From positions 3,960,001 to 4,024,000 of the forward strand of contig CAUEEP010000743.1 of the NCBI GenBank assembly GCA_958450365.1: a DNA stretch of 64,000 nucleotides, written 5' to 3'. Numbering within the stretch: the stretch's first letter is position 1; each line of letters begins with the position of its first letter. Source of the stretch: Mesorhabditis belari (Eukaryota > Nematoda > Chromadorea > Rhabditida > Rhabditidae). Shown here one piece after another: positions 12,515 through 23,200 of this stretch. Below the pieces are notes generated by a model that saw nothing but the letters and a program-made list of their open reading frames with translations, searched no databases and was not told the origin of the DNA. Both the position numbers and the translations under genes were made by a program.

Positions 12515-15500
12515 TCATCCTTGAAGCTGAGTGAGAACCGACTGGAGTCCGCCGAAAAAAGTGCCCAAAGTGCCGGTGGCTAAATCCTGGGTGTTCGCCG
12601 TTGCTTTCGCTGCCTATAAAAAATAATATCATAGATAATTTTGAATTAATCAACCAGTAAATAGATTTGAACATTTATTATTTTATATGCCTTGTATTGT
12701 TGAAGTTAGACTGGGTCTAAACTTGCGACCTTTTTCCAAGAAAATCCTGGGTTAGCGCTTTAAAAAGATGATAAAACTAAAGTAAGCCTTCGAATTTGCA
12801 TGTATAAAAGATAGCGCAACTAAAAAGTCACAAAAACAAAGCTTCCGCGATAGAAAATGATAAAAAGCACTTAACTTAACATTAGTTGGCATCAAGTTCG
12901 TGGAGCAGATTGTCAAGAAGCAAATGAGACTAAAAAAACTTTATAAACAAAGTTACAAATAGGAAATGTAGTTAAAAACGTAACTTAACTTTATCCTCTT
13001 TGTTTCTCACAAAAAAAGGAAGCGCATCAGAAAAACGCAAAAAGAATAGAATAAAATGAACAAGAATAAAAAAAAATTTTGCGCTTGGGAGGGTACGGTA
13101 GTTTTACCACGCTTTAAAGCGCCAACTGAGAATTTTTTCGGAAAAAGGTCGGATCTAACACTCAGATGCGATCATAAGTACACAAATTCATCTTTTTGTT
13201 TTATTTTTTTGTTTGCTTTTGTTATATTTGATATTTTTTCTTCAAAAGTGAATAATTTGCTGTAGTTTTTCTATTTTAAAAGCTTAAACCTACCTGGTTA
13301 ACATTATTTTGGTGCACATTTTTCATAGCGGACATGAAATTGTTGAGCATTTGCGAGAATTGATCACCGCTTGTCTAAAAATGATTGGTTTACTGTAAGG
13401 GAAGGTTGAATAGGATTTTAAATGATTTTAAACGATTTTAAACGATTTTAAACGATTTTAAACGATTTCAAAGCGATTTCAAAACGATTTTAAACGATTT
13501 TAAACGATTTTAAACTATTTTAAACTATTTTAAGCTATTTTAAACGATTTCAAAGCGATTTCAAAACGATTTCAAAACGATTTTAAACTATTTTAAACGA
13601 TTTTAAACGATTTTAAACGATTTTAAGCTATTTTAACCTGTGCTTGTTGCCCTAAAGCCCCTCGAAATGCGGCGAGAACATTGCCCGATTGAAGGAGTTG
13701 CTTCAGCAAATTCATTGTCGAATCCGAAGCTCCACTCTCGCTAACAATCTATGAATTTTAAAATATATATATTATAAATAAGTAAAAAATTAGATTAAGT
13801 AAATCTTTTTGTTAAAAATACAGTCGAACTTCGATACAACGAATTTGAAATTCTAAAATGTGCTCAAAATTTCTGCGTAACTTCCCCAGCCAAATGCAAC
13901 CAGTGGCCTGGATGGCCCAGGGCAGCTACGCAGAAAATTTGAGGCACTTTTTAGGTTCGTTATATCGAAGTTCGACTGCATTTTCGTTTTCCACCTCTTC
14001 CAACTCTTTGGCCGCTGTCGAGTTCTCCCCACCCTTGCCCAAGTCTCGCCAGTTATTCTTGATCAAATTCGTGAGGTTTTCCTAAACTTTCAAGAAGGAT
14101 CCGATCATCTATTGGAAAGCATTTAAACAAGTTCCCATAAACAATTCGATTACCCATTGATCATCGGTGAAATTGAGGCGAAACTTTTTCCAGAGCGCAT
14201 CTCGGACACCGCCTCCTTGCAGCTGAAAGAATTCTTTTTCACATTGATCACTTCAACAAACTTCTCCAAAAAGATTCGATCCAAAGCCTTTTGTAAAGTT
14301 CTGCAGGGTTTCATTGTTCCAAGTCTAAAGGATTTTAGCTTTTTACATCTTTAAAAGTACTTCATTCGATCTGAAGCGCCAATGACGATCGGGCCATCGA
14401 CGCGGGAGTACAGTAGAGTTCGATGGGGTCTAAATGGTCTTATTTGATTACAAATTTGCGTATATTCTTCTATAGATAAGATTTCTTTCTCTACAGTTCT
14501 TTCTTACAGTTCTTTCTTACAGTTCTTTCTCTACAGTTCTTTCTGTACGGTTCTTTCTCTACGGTTCTTCCTCTATAGTTCTTTATCTACAGTTCTTTCT
14601 CTAGTACCCATAGATCACTGTCACCAGCTCTCCAAGCTTCAGAAGCGCCGATGAGATGAGCGATTCGATCGAAAGCCGGGCTCAACATTGGCGAACTGAA
14701 ATGAGAGCTTTGTTTTCGTTCAATTTTCCATGCGAAATTAGATTCGAATTGCTATTGAAATGAAATTATATTTGAATTTTCGGATTTTCAGATTTGAATT
14801 GAAACTCACTGAAAATTCGGATAAAATCCGATAAGTTGCCCGAGACGATTTTTTTGAGACTTCAGCATTTCAATGAAAGTCGATCCGTTATTGAAAAGAG
14901 CTTCTTTTAAAGACTGGAAATGCAATTTGAAAAACCATTTTTGTTGTTGTTTTTGTTTTTACCGAATCATTAGGAATCATCTCGAGGAATTCTTCTGTTT
15001 CATTTAAACATCGTGAATGCAACTCGAAGAAATGATCACATTCGGGTAAAGAGCCCGTGTCGTTTGAGTTCCCGAAAGGAGATCGGCCTTTAATTTTTAT
15101 AGGGTTATAAAATTGATTTTAAAGAAAAGGCCCGAATCAATCTCTCTAGCAGATCAATGCAAACAAAACCATAATAAAAACATTTCCAGTCAATTCACCA
15201 ACCCCATTTCACCAGCCCCAATTCACCAACCCCAATTCACCAACCCCAATTCACCAACCCCAATTCACCAACCCCCAACTCACCAACCCCAATTCACCAA
15301 CCCCAATTCACCAACCCCAATTCACCAACCCCAATTCACCAACCCCGAAAACCTCAGGGTACAAATTTAAAGCTGAGTATCTTTTTGTATTATCAACAAT
15401 GCAAAGAGAAATCTCTATGGAAATGCCTTATGTAAATGCATATCGAGATGTTCTTTGTGCGACCGCGTAATCGCCTTTCATCTGGTAAATCGGCAGGGAT

Positions 15501-15876
15501 GGGGTCCTTACGGTTGGCCGTCAGCGATTGAGCTTTCCCGCTTTCAAACTTCAAACCTGGGTAGCAAAACATGGCATTTCGATAGTCGCTCATCGCCGTT
15601 TTTTGTTGTTTCCAGAGATATTGAGCTGACGCGATTTCCCAAGCACGGAAGGCCTAAATTCTTAGAATATCATCAATGTTTAACCAACGAACAAATAGCT
15701 GAGTTCTCCACTACCTGGAACCTTTCAAGCGGCGTATCCGTTTCATTGTCTCCCCAAATCACCGAATAGATCGGGAACTCGAAGTCGATTCCATCGAGTG
15801 TGCGATCGGCGGTGAGCAAAACTTTCCACGCATTATTGAAGCCAAGAAAAGCAATGAATAAAAGGAAAAAGCGCAT
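12515..15876 (-). CDS. Predicted secreted protein, family not recognised
   Basis: The protein begins MRFFLLFIAFLGFNNAWK, a good signal peptide, at 15876, then DRTLDGIDFEFPIYSVIWGD. Further exons give LPECDHFFELHSRCLNETEE (about 15040), EALFNNGSTFIEMLK (about 14870), SPMLSPAFDRIAHLIGASE (about 14670), GGGVRDALWKKFRLNFTDD (about 14190), LTNLIKNNWRDLGKGGEN (about 14050), STMNLLKQLLQSGNVLAAF (about 13700), GDQFSQMLNNFMSAM (about 13345) and HLLLDNLLHELDAN. It ends GLQSVLTQLQG with TGA at 12515-12517. The total is roughly 350-400 aa, helical in its C-terminal half with several NxS/T sites, so probably exported and soluble. I know no family with this sequence. Introns are stuffed with simple repeats and a MITE. 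It is convergent with the SAXO-like gene, with stops only about 120 bp apart. Confidence 0.6.
13413..13635. repeat. Tandem repeat of about 10 bp (ATTTTAAACG)
   Basis: Roughly 22 units of ATTTTAAACG with variants ATTTCAAAGCG and ATTTTAAACT. The whole array lies in an intron of the secreted-protein gene. Confidence 0.85.
13821..13978. mobile_element. Short pogo/Tigger-type MITE
   Basis: 158 bp with 23-bp terminal inverted repeats, CAGTCGAACTTCGATACAAC at the left and CAGTCGAACTTCGATATAAC read inward from the right. It is preceded by TA (13819-13820) and followed by CA, consistent with a decayed TA duplication. A CAGT...ACTG end is typical of pogo/Tigger-like elements. It is intronic and non-coding. 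Confidence 0.75.
14470..14610. repeat. Tandem repeat of about 15 bp (CTACAGTTCTTTCTT)
   Basis: About eight units of CTACAGTTCTTTCT with small variants (TACGG, TATAG), in an intron of the secreted-protein gene. Confidence 0.7.
15185..15347. repeat. 14-bp minisatellite CAATTCACCAACCC
   Basis: About eleven near-identical units of CAATTCACCAACCC. The array directly abuts the dispersed repeat at 15350-15492, whose end carries a similar motif, so it may have expanded from it. Confidence 0.85.
15350..15492 (-). repeat. Dispersed repeat also present at 8866-9003
   Basis: Read on the minus strand, GATGAAAGGCGATTACGC, CACAAAGAACATCTCG, GATTTCTCTTTGC and AAATTTGTACCCTGAGG match in order the + strand segment 8866-9003 (GATGAAAAGCGATTACGC, CACAAAGAACACCTC, ...). 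Two copies in 7 kb suggest a mobile sequence. No coding frame is shared. Confidence 0.7.
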
Positions 15877-16205
15877 TGGAGTCAGTGTTATGCTGGCTCG
15901 AATTTTGATTTCGTTTGTTGTTGGTGAGATGTGTGTGTTCGTTTTCTTCGTTTTTTTCGTTTTCACTCAATTTTCCCTTCACAATGTTTCCATGGAATAT
16001 CCACAGCGACTTGTGCATTTTTAAGAGAATCCTTTCCTGAGAATCGCCGTTTTTTCAGTTCAAAAGACGAATTTGAAAGTTTTAAGTTTGGAATTCTTTT
16101 TAGCTCTAGTAGAAACTTTGTTTTTATATATGAATTGGCTGAAATCGGTAAAAGGGTATTTTTTTCGGATTCAATCTTGCTAATTGAGTCACTTTTATTT
16201 AGCAT

Positions 16206-16357
16206 ACTGTAGACAGACAGACGAATTATTGTATTTTCAGACGTAGACAGACGAATTACTGTATTTTCAGACGTAGACGGACGAATTATTCTGTATTTTC
16301 AGACGTAGCTAGACGAATTATTGTATTTTCAGACGTAGACAGACGAATTATTGTATT
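16206..16357. repeat. Tandem repeat of about 30 bp with GACAGACGAATTATTG
   Basis: Five imperfect units, each containing AGACGAATTATTGTATTTTC followed by AGACGTAG. Intergenic, between feh-1 and the secreted-protein gene. Confidence 0.8.
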
Positions 16358-17205
16358 TTCGTTTTTTTTTAAACAGCAAAGGCTTTATTTCGTGTATTTG
16401 AAAGAAAAAAAGGGGGAAAAAAGAGAAAAAATCTTTGGCACAGATTCGAGAAAAATCACAAAACCATAAAAAAACCATTTAAAACCATTAAAAACCATTA
16501 AAAAAAGTCAAAAAGTGAATTTGAGACAGAGATTTTTGTTGCTAGAAAAGTTGAAATCAAGTCAATTTTTGTTTTAAAGAAGAAAAAATCGCTTTGTAAG
16601 GCACCGAAATGGACAAGATTTGCCGATTATCAAAAAAAAGAAAATCTACCACAAAAAAAGATGATTCTCTAGATTCTCTAACAAGTGCTGAAGGGATAAG
16701 GCTAATTGTTTTTCAAGGGTGATTTGAGAGAAAGGCAAAAAAAGTGAATGCAAATTTGTATCCATCTGTAAAATGTTTTCGAAAAAGATGCGCTTGGGGG
16801 GGAGAAAGCTATTATACTCTTTACTATCAAGAAAGTTAAATCTCAATTGTTACTGAGAAGCTGGTTGGATAAAAATAATTGAAAAGCTAGTTGGATAAAG
16901 ATAATTTTCGCAAAGCGCTTTCTAATCTATTGCATTTGCCAAGAAAGCTAAATATCTTGCTTTTAATAGAAATTGATAATAGCTGGATTACGGTAGTGGA
17001 GATGGAGATGGCATTTTGAAGAATCTACTTTACTTGCTAAGGAATGCTAAGCTAAATCTTGCTTTTAATAGAAATGTATTTGGATTACGGTAGCGGAGAT
17101 GGAGATGGATACAATCTAATGAAAAAAATCGATGAAGATAGCAATAACAAAAGAGAAATCAAAAGCTCTAGAGTAAGTCCGATAAACAATGAATAGACAG
17201 AATGA
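16358..17205. other. AT-rich intergenic stretch
   Basis: This lies 3' of feh-1 and upstream of the secreted-protein gene. A short direct repeat (GGATTACGGTAGTGGAGATGG at about 16985, again at about 17082) is the only structure I noticed. Confidence 0.4.
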
Positions 17206-20200
17206 TCATAAATGTTGATGTTGTTGTGATCGAACGGGTGCAACGAGGTGAGTCACTCCACTCCACGCTTCTCGTAACGACTCAGTCCATCCCTAAATAT
17301 CAAGCTCAGTTATATCTGAGTTAGATCTCAGTTAGATCTCAGTCCATCCCTTGTGCAGTTAGTTATTTCATTTGATTTGTTAGTGGAAAGGGTTTTAATA
17401 TTTGCTTTAATATATCAAGCTTTCTCTAGTTACAGTAGGCTTAAGATGGCAATAGTACAGTCGTACAAAAGTTCAGTTCGTTACAGTACACTAGTTACAG
17501 TCAGTACAAAGCTTTCAACATTTCAAGTGAAGACTTTAAAGCTATTCCCTAATCAGACTGTTTATTTTCTATTGTAAAAAGAAAAGAACTGTTAATATAT
17601 ATTGTAATCAAGAGTAAAAACGTAATCAACCGTTCAGTAAACTTCATCAAGAGAAAGTTTGATATATTAAGCTAAGAAAATGTTTTCCCTTTTCGTACTT
17701 TCATTTAAAATCAACAATTAAACGATTTGTTTCATGAAAAAGCCTTATTTTTCTGCAAAATAACATTTACCGTTTTTCTCTAATAGTAGTGCACCCTGAG
17801 CGTCGCCTAAATTCCTCGAAATCTCGAGAGCCGCTTATCAGAACCTATCAATGTGGGGTCAGAAAATGTAGCTGACGATGAGATCTTGTGGGGGATTTGA
17901 GTGTTGAGCTTCTGCAAAAGCTTGGAAACCGTAAAATAGTCATCAACTCAGCTCGCCGGGGTGCACTATTAGAGAGAAGACGGTAATTGCCGTACTTTCT
18001 CTATTAGTGCATCCAAAGCTTTGCCTAAATTCCTCGAAATCTCAAGAACCGCTTATCAGAACCTATCGATGTGGGGTCGGAAAATGTAGCTGACGATGAG
18101 ATCTAGTGGGGGATTTGAGTGTTGAGCTTCTGCAAAAGGTTCCAAACCGTAAAATAGCCGCCAACTCGGCTCGCCGCGGTGCCCCACTATTAGAGAAAAT
18201 AAAATAAACAAATTCGCCAATGTATGAAAAGAAATGAAAAGATTTTCTGGACAGTTTAACAGAAAAAGTTTGTGCGGGACCTTGGGCGAGGGTGCATGCG
18301 GGGGAGAGGAGCATTGTGAAGAAGAAGCTGATGGGGAAACATTTCCTATCATCATTGGATGATTCTCTTCCGCTCTCCCACCTGTCGCCATCGGGAGAGC
18401 CGCTTGTCCGCCACTCGACAGACGTCCCGAGTGTGCATCTAACACCTAAATTTCCCCCATTTCTCCTCATTTTTCTTTTCCTTCTAACTCAACAGATTTA
18501 GATGTTTAGATCGCAATGAATTCATAAAAAAAGCTGGGTTCATTGGTATTAAAAGAAACTAAATCTGTTGGCATTTGATAAACAAATTGAACTGAATTGA
18601 ATTCCTTTGGGCTTTACCTTTTGATAACGCAATTTGCAAGCAGCTTCAATGGTTTTCGCCATAACGGCAGCGCTTGGCTCAACATGAAAAACGTAGCACA
18701 TAAAGTTCTCCGAAGAGGTGTGCATGATGAAAGCACAGTGTCTGAAAAAGGAAACAATGAGTAGCAATGGGTAACAATGGGTCTAGTCAATTTGAAACAA
18801 GCGAAATAACAATGAGAACTCTAGTCGATCGATAATAGAAAAGGTAGAAATACTTACTTGACATCTTGACCGATTCCCAAAAAGGAAAGATAGCGGACTC
18901 GGCATTGGGCTATTTGATTGCCATTCACCTAGAATGATTTTGATTCTAGAAGATCCAGATTTTGATTGAAATCTCTTGTTTACCTCGTTGATTGAAATAC
19001 TTGATGGTGCGATAGCGACATCAGCGAGAATCCATCGCTCAGGGCGAACCTAAAATACTTCGGTAATACGAAGCCTTCGGTACCGAAGGCTTATCTTAAG
19101 GCTAATACGAAGCCTTCGGTACCGAAGGCTTATCTTAAGGGTAATACGAAGCCTTCGGTACCGTAGGCCTATCTTAAAGGTAATACGAAGCCTTCGGTAT
19201 CGTAGGCTTATCTTAAGGCTAATACGAAGCCAAGTACTAGCGAGATAAGCCAATCATCAAAGCAATTATGATTATTTTAAAAAGTATTAGCTGAGTTGTC
19301 AAATAAGGTATCAATCTTCTATTTTGTTAAATAATATACCTGAGAAACAAGGCGATCAACGGCTTCGTTGAGAATGTCGATCCCAGTGGCACGGGGCACT
19401 TGAGTGACACCAAGGAAATTGCATCGAATTACCTTTCTCGGCTCCTCGATCGGTGTGGTGAGTTCACCTTGAAAAATTCAATTCATAGAATATAATGTCA
19501 TATTCTAGAATATTCTCGAATCTTCAATTTCCTCACTTCTAACCACTCGACGTTCAGGCGCTTCGATTGCGTGCAAAGAGCTCGGCCTTCTGTGCAACAT
19601 CAATCGCTTGCAAATGTCGCTGAAACTTTTTGAGCTTTATCAAATTATCTAGTTGATTATCTAGATGATTATCTAGAAGATTATCTAGTTTATTTCTTTC
19701 ATAAAGCAAGAAGGAGGCCATGGCCGAGTGGCTCCTAGACGGCGACTAGATCCTAGACGACGACTAGATCCTAGACGGCGACTTAGTCGAGAGATCAAAA
19801 ATTCAATCCCGTCTGTGGCTATTGAATTATATAGTTTTTTCTATATTCTTAGGAATGCTTGTATATTGTTTATACTACATTATTCATTTTTTATATTTTC
19901 ATTTAGTTTATTTCTTTAAACCAACCGCAAAGTGTTTGCAATTGTCTTTGCTGGGGTATCACAACGGAAAACATGGCACAGGAAGCGCCTTGAGGTTCGA
20001 TCACGAGCAACATAGGCGAAATCTCTAAAAAATTGAATTTTCAAAGTGTTTCCACCAACACCTGCACTATTTTCACGACTTTTTCACAAACAATACAATA
20101 AACTCACCGATCCCTGAAGAAGTTACATAAAATTTCGATTTTATAGAATTTAATTTCACAAATTGCTTTATTATTTTAGAATTGCTCTAGTTTTGCAGAA

Positions 20201-23200
20201 ATCACCACAAATTCAGCTTCTTTGCTTTTTTTGGCATTAACTTGATTGAATTGATTTACTTTTCTCTTCAACTAACCGTCCATTATCCCTTCCGACTCCC
20301 CAAACACGAATCTGTTGAATTCTCTCTGAGTGGATCACTTGCATCGAGTCGGGATCGATAAGCGACAACTCTTGATCGTCCAATTCCATGATCAACTCTC
20401 GACCCTATATCGGATTAGTTCACGGATTCTTTTTTTCCCTTACATCTCCCCATTTGCTCACATTATCCAAAACATCTTTTCTACCAGTCGACAAGTCAAC
20501 GATGGCTCGATTCACAGCTCGCGAGCTTCTAAAGTGTTCCTGTTATGGGTTTATTCTTTTGAATAAAGTAGAAAGTAGGAAACGGTAAAGAAAGAGAAAA
20601 AGATTCCAGGAGAGGGGATTGAACCCTAGTCCTCGCGGTCGACCCCCTGCTTACCAGTTAGATGCCCTACCCACTAAGCTATTCAATCTCTTACGAGCAG
20701 AGAAGAAAGAGGGAATACAAACCTTTCAGCGGTGAGCTCCTCCTCAGCGATCTCGGTCCATCCAAGGGAACGAACGGCGAAGCGGATTGGCTGAAATTGT
20801 CGATTAAGAATTGAATATAATAAATCTTTTCCTGCTACTACTAGTATTATCTTAGTACTAGTATTATCTGCTACTAGTATTATCTTGGTAATCATTAGCT
20901 TTTGGGGTTTACCCTAGAAAATTTTCGGTTTTTGTAAAGTTGACTGGGTTTTTGAAGTGTTTCGGGATATTTCCCCCTAAGTTTTTTTTCCTTTTCTTTT
21001 AACAATTTATGATCTATCATTCTTTCATTTCAAAGTCGAATTTTTCTTTTTTTCTTTTTTTTCTTTTATTTTCCTTTTCCCAGAATAAAAAGTAGCTTTA
21101 TTTAGAAGAAATAAATAAAATTATAAAATAAATTATAAAATACATTTTAAAATACCAAAATCTCATCTCATCTACATCTATTTTAGATAATATTTAAGTA
21201 GAACTAGAAAAGTTTATATTTTCTATTTTCTATTTTCAACTACAAATCGAAACCATTAACGCGGATCGAATATAAAGCAAAAGTTCGGGAAGAGTCGCCG
21301 TGCAGATGTGCGCCTCGTCGAAAGCGGTTCGAGATGCCGATCGACAAATCGGTGGCATGGATTTAAAGGAATAGAGTGGGAAATGAGGTGGCTTCTCCTA
21401 GAGAAATACTTCCAAAAAAAAAAACACTTTCAACTCTTCAAAGCAGCGCGAGAATCAATGGCGCCTCGTTTTTCAGTGTCCCCCGCATCTTTTGCGCACT
21501 CTCTCAACCCCTTTTTTAGAGAAAAACAATAAAAAGTTCTATTTCTTTTTTTCTTTTTCCTTTTCTTTTTCTTTTCTTTTCCTTTTCTTTTCTTTTCTTT
21601 TTCTTTTCTTTTTCTTCTTGATTCCCACCAGAGATTCATCTCCTTCTCATGCAGTATTTTCGACATTTGTTAAGCTCTCTTTTCCTCTCAAATGCTCAAA
21701 AAAAGCGTCTTGTTCTCAAGTTTGCTCAAGAAACGTAAAAATTTTCAAAAGATTTAAGTAAAATGGATAAAGTTTTAAAAAGCTTTTTTCCTTTACGATA
21801 AAAATCGGTAAAGGTTTATTCAAATTTTCTTGTTTACCGTATTTTCTCTAATAGTAGTGCACCCTGAGCGTCGCCTAAATTCCTCGAAATCTCGAGAAAC
21901 GCTCATCAGAACCTATCGATTTGGGGTCGGTAAAATGTAGCTGACGATGAGATCTTGTGGGGGAGGAAAGTGTTGAGCTTCTGCAAAAGCTTGGAAACCG
22001 TAAAATCGTCACCAACTCGGCTCGCCGTGGTGCACTACTATTAGAGAAAATACGGTATATATCTTGTACAAAAATGAGAAACAAACCTTTCCACGGGGAG
22101 CCTGTTGTTGTACTGCCGTTTCTTGTGTCTCTCCATCACTTTCCTCATCTCTTTCAACTCTTCTTTTTGTTGTCGTTTGTTTAAATGCATGCTCCTCAAT
22201 GACTGGTTGCTGTGGAGGTAATTGAATTATCTGAAAAAGTTGTTTTCAGTTCTCATTACATTAGTTAAATAAACTGACTTGTGGTGGTGGAGTCGGCGCA
22301 TCAACTTGAACTCCTTTTGACTAAAAAGTCTATTATAAAACTTTTTTTAAAAATCCTAGATTATGCTAAAAAGTACAAAACGATATTAATGTCCATGGAT
22401 ACATGCAATGAATTCGAACATTTATGGATAGGGTTGCACTTGATTTCCTTGTCAAAGGGAAAGGTCAAAGGGAATGTTGAAGTTTCTTTTAAGGATAATG
22501 AAATCAAATGTTGGATATTTTGTAAGAGAATTCATAAAAGGGAAAAGGGATTTGGGGGGAAAAGGGAAAAGGGATTTTTACTCACATAAATGTGGCGTTC
22601 GATGGGTGGAGCTGGTGGAGGGGTTGGAGTCCGACGACGGGGTGGAGCACGCTGCAAACACGACAACAAATAGCCAAATCACCACACTCACACATTTGAT
22701 TTCATTTTGGGTTTAAATACGAAAGAAATCTGATTAAACATTGAACATTAGGGGGTACAACGTGCTACTCTTTGAGTGTTTAAACAAAGAGAAATGAAAG
22801 AGAAGCTCACCGGTGGCTCGCGCTGGATCGTTCCACTGTCAACGTGCCAATAATAGGAGAAACCAGAAGGATCTAAGAAAGAAATTGTAAGAAAGAAATT
22901 GAAATTGAAAAGGATATTCTTGAAATACCTTCATGTTTTTCCCATCCAGGTGGAAGAGGTCGAGCAATTTCAGGTTCCGGCTGTCGAAGAGGTCGACTAT
23001 ATTGACTCTCAACCAAGACACCCGGAACTATTTCTGGAGAAAGAGGAAGATTGTTAATGTTTCTTTGAAAAACTACAAAATATATTCAGTTAAAAACTAC
23101 AAAAGATATTCAGTTCTAAATACAAACCCGATTCATATGGTTGCGGACTGGGCACAGTTTCATGCGGTGGTATCTCAAACAAATTCATTAATTAATTCTA

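Noticed and set aside
15113..15370. Frame encoding repeated QFTNPNSPTPIH
   Set aside because: Translation of the 14-bp minisatellite; no signal of an exon.
19728..19919. Frame encoding RRRLDPRRRLDP
   Set aside because: Produced by the tandem insertion in the tRNA-like relic.
21430..21761. Open frames on both strands with Phe/Ser or Lys/Glu runs
   Set aside because: Direct translation of the (TTTTC)n tract, not a gene.
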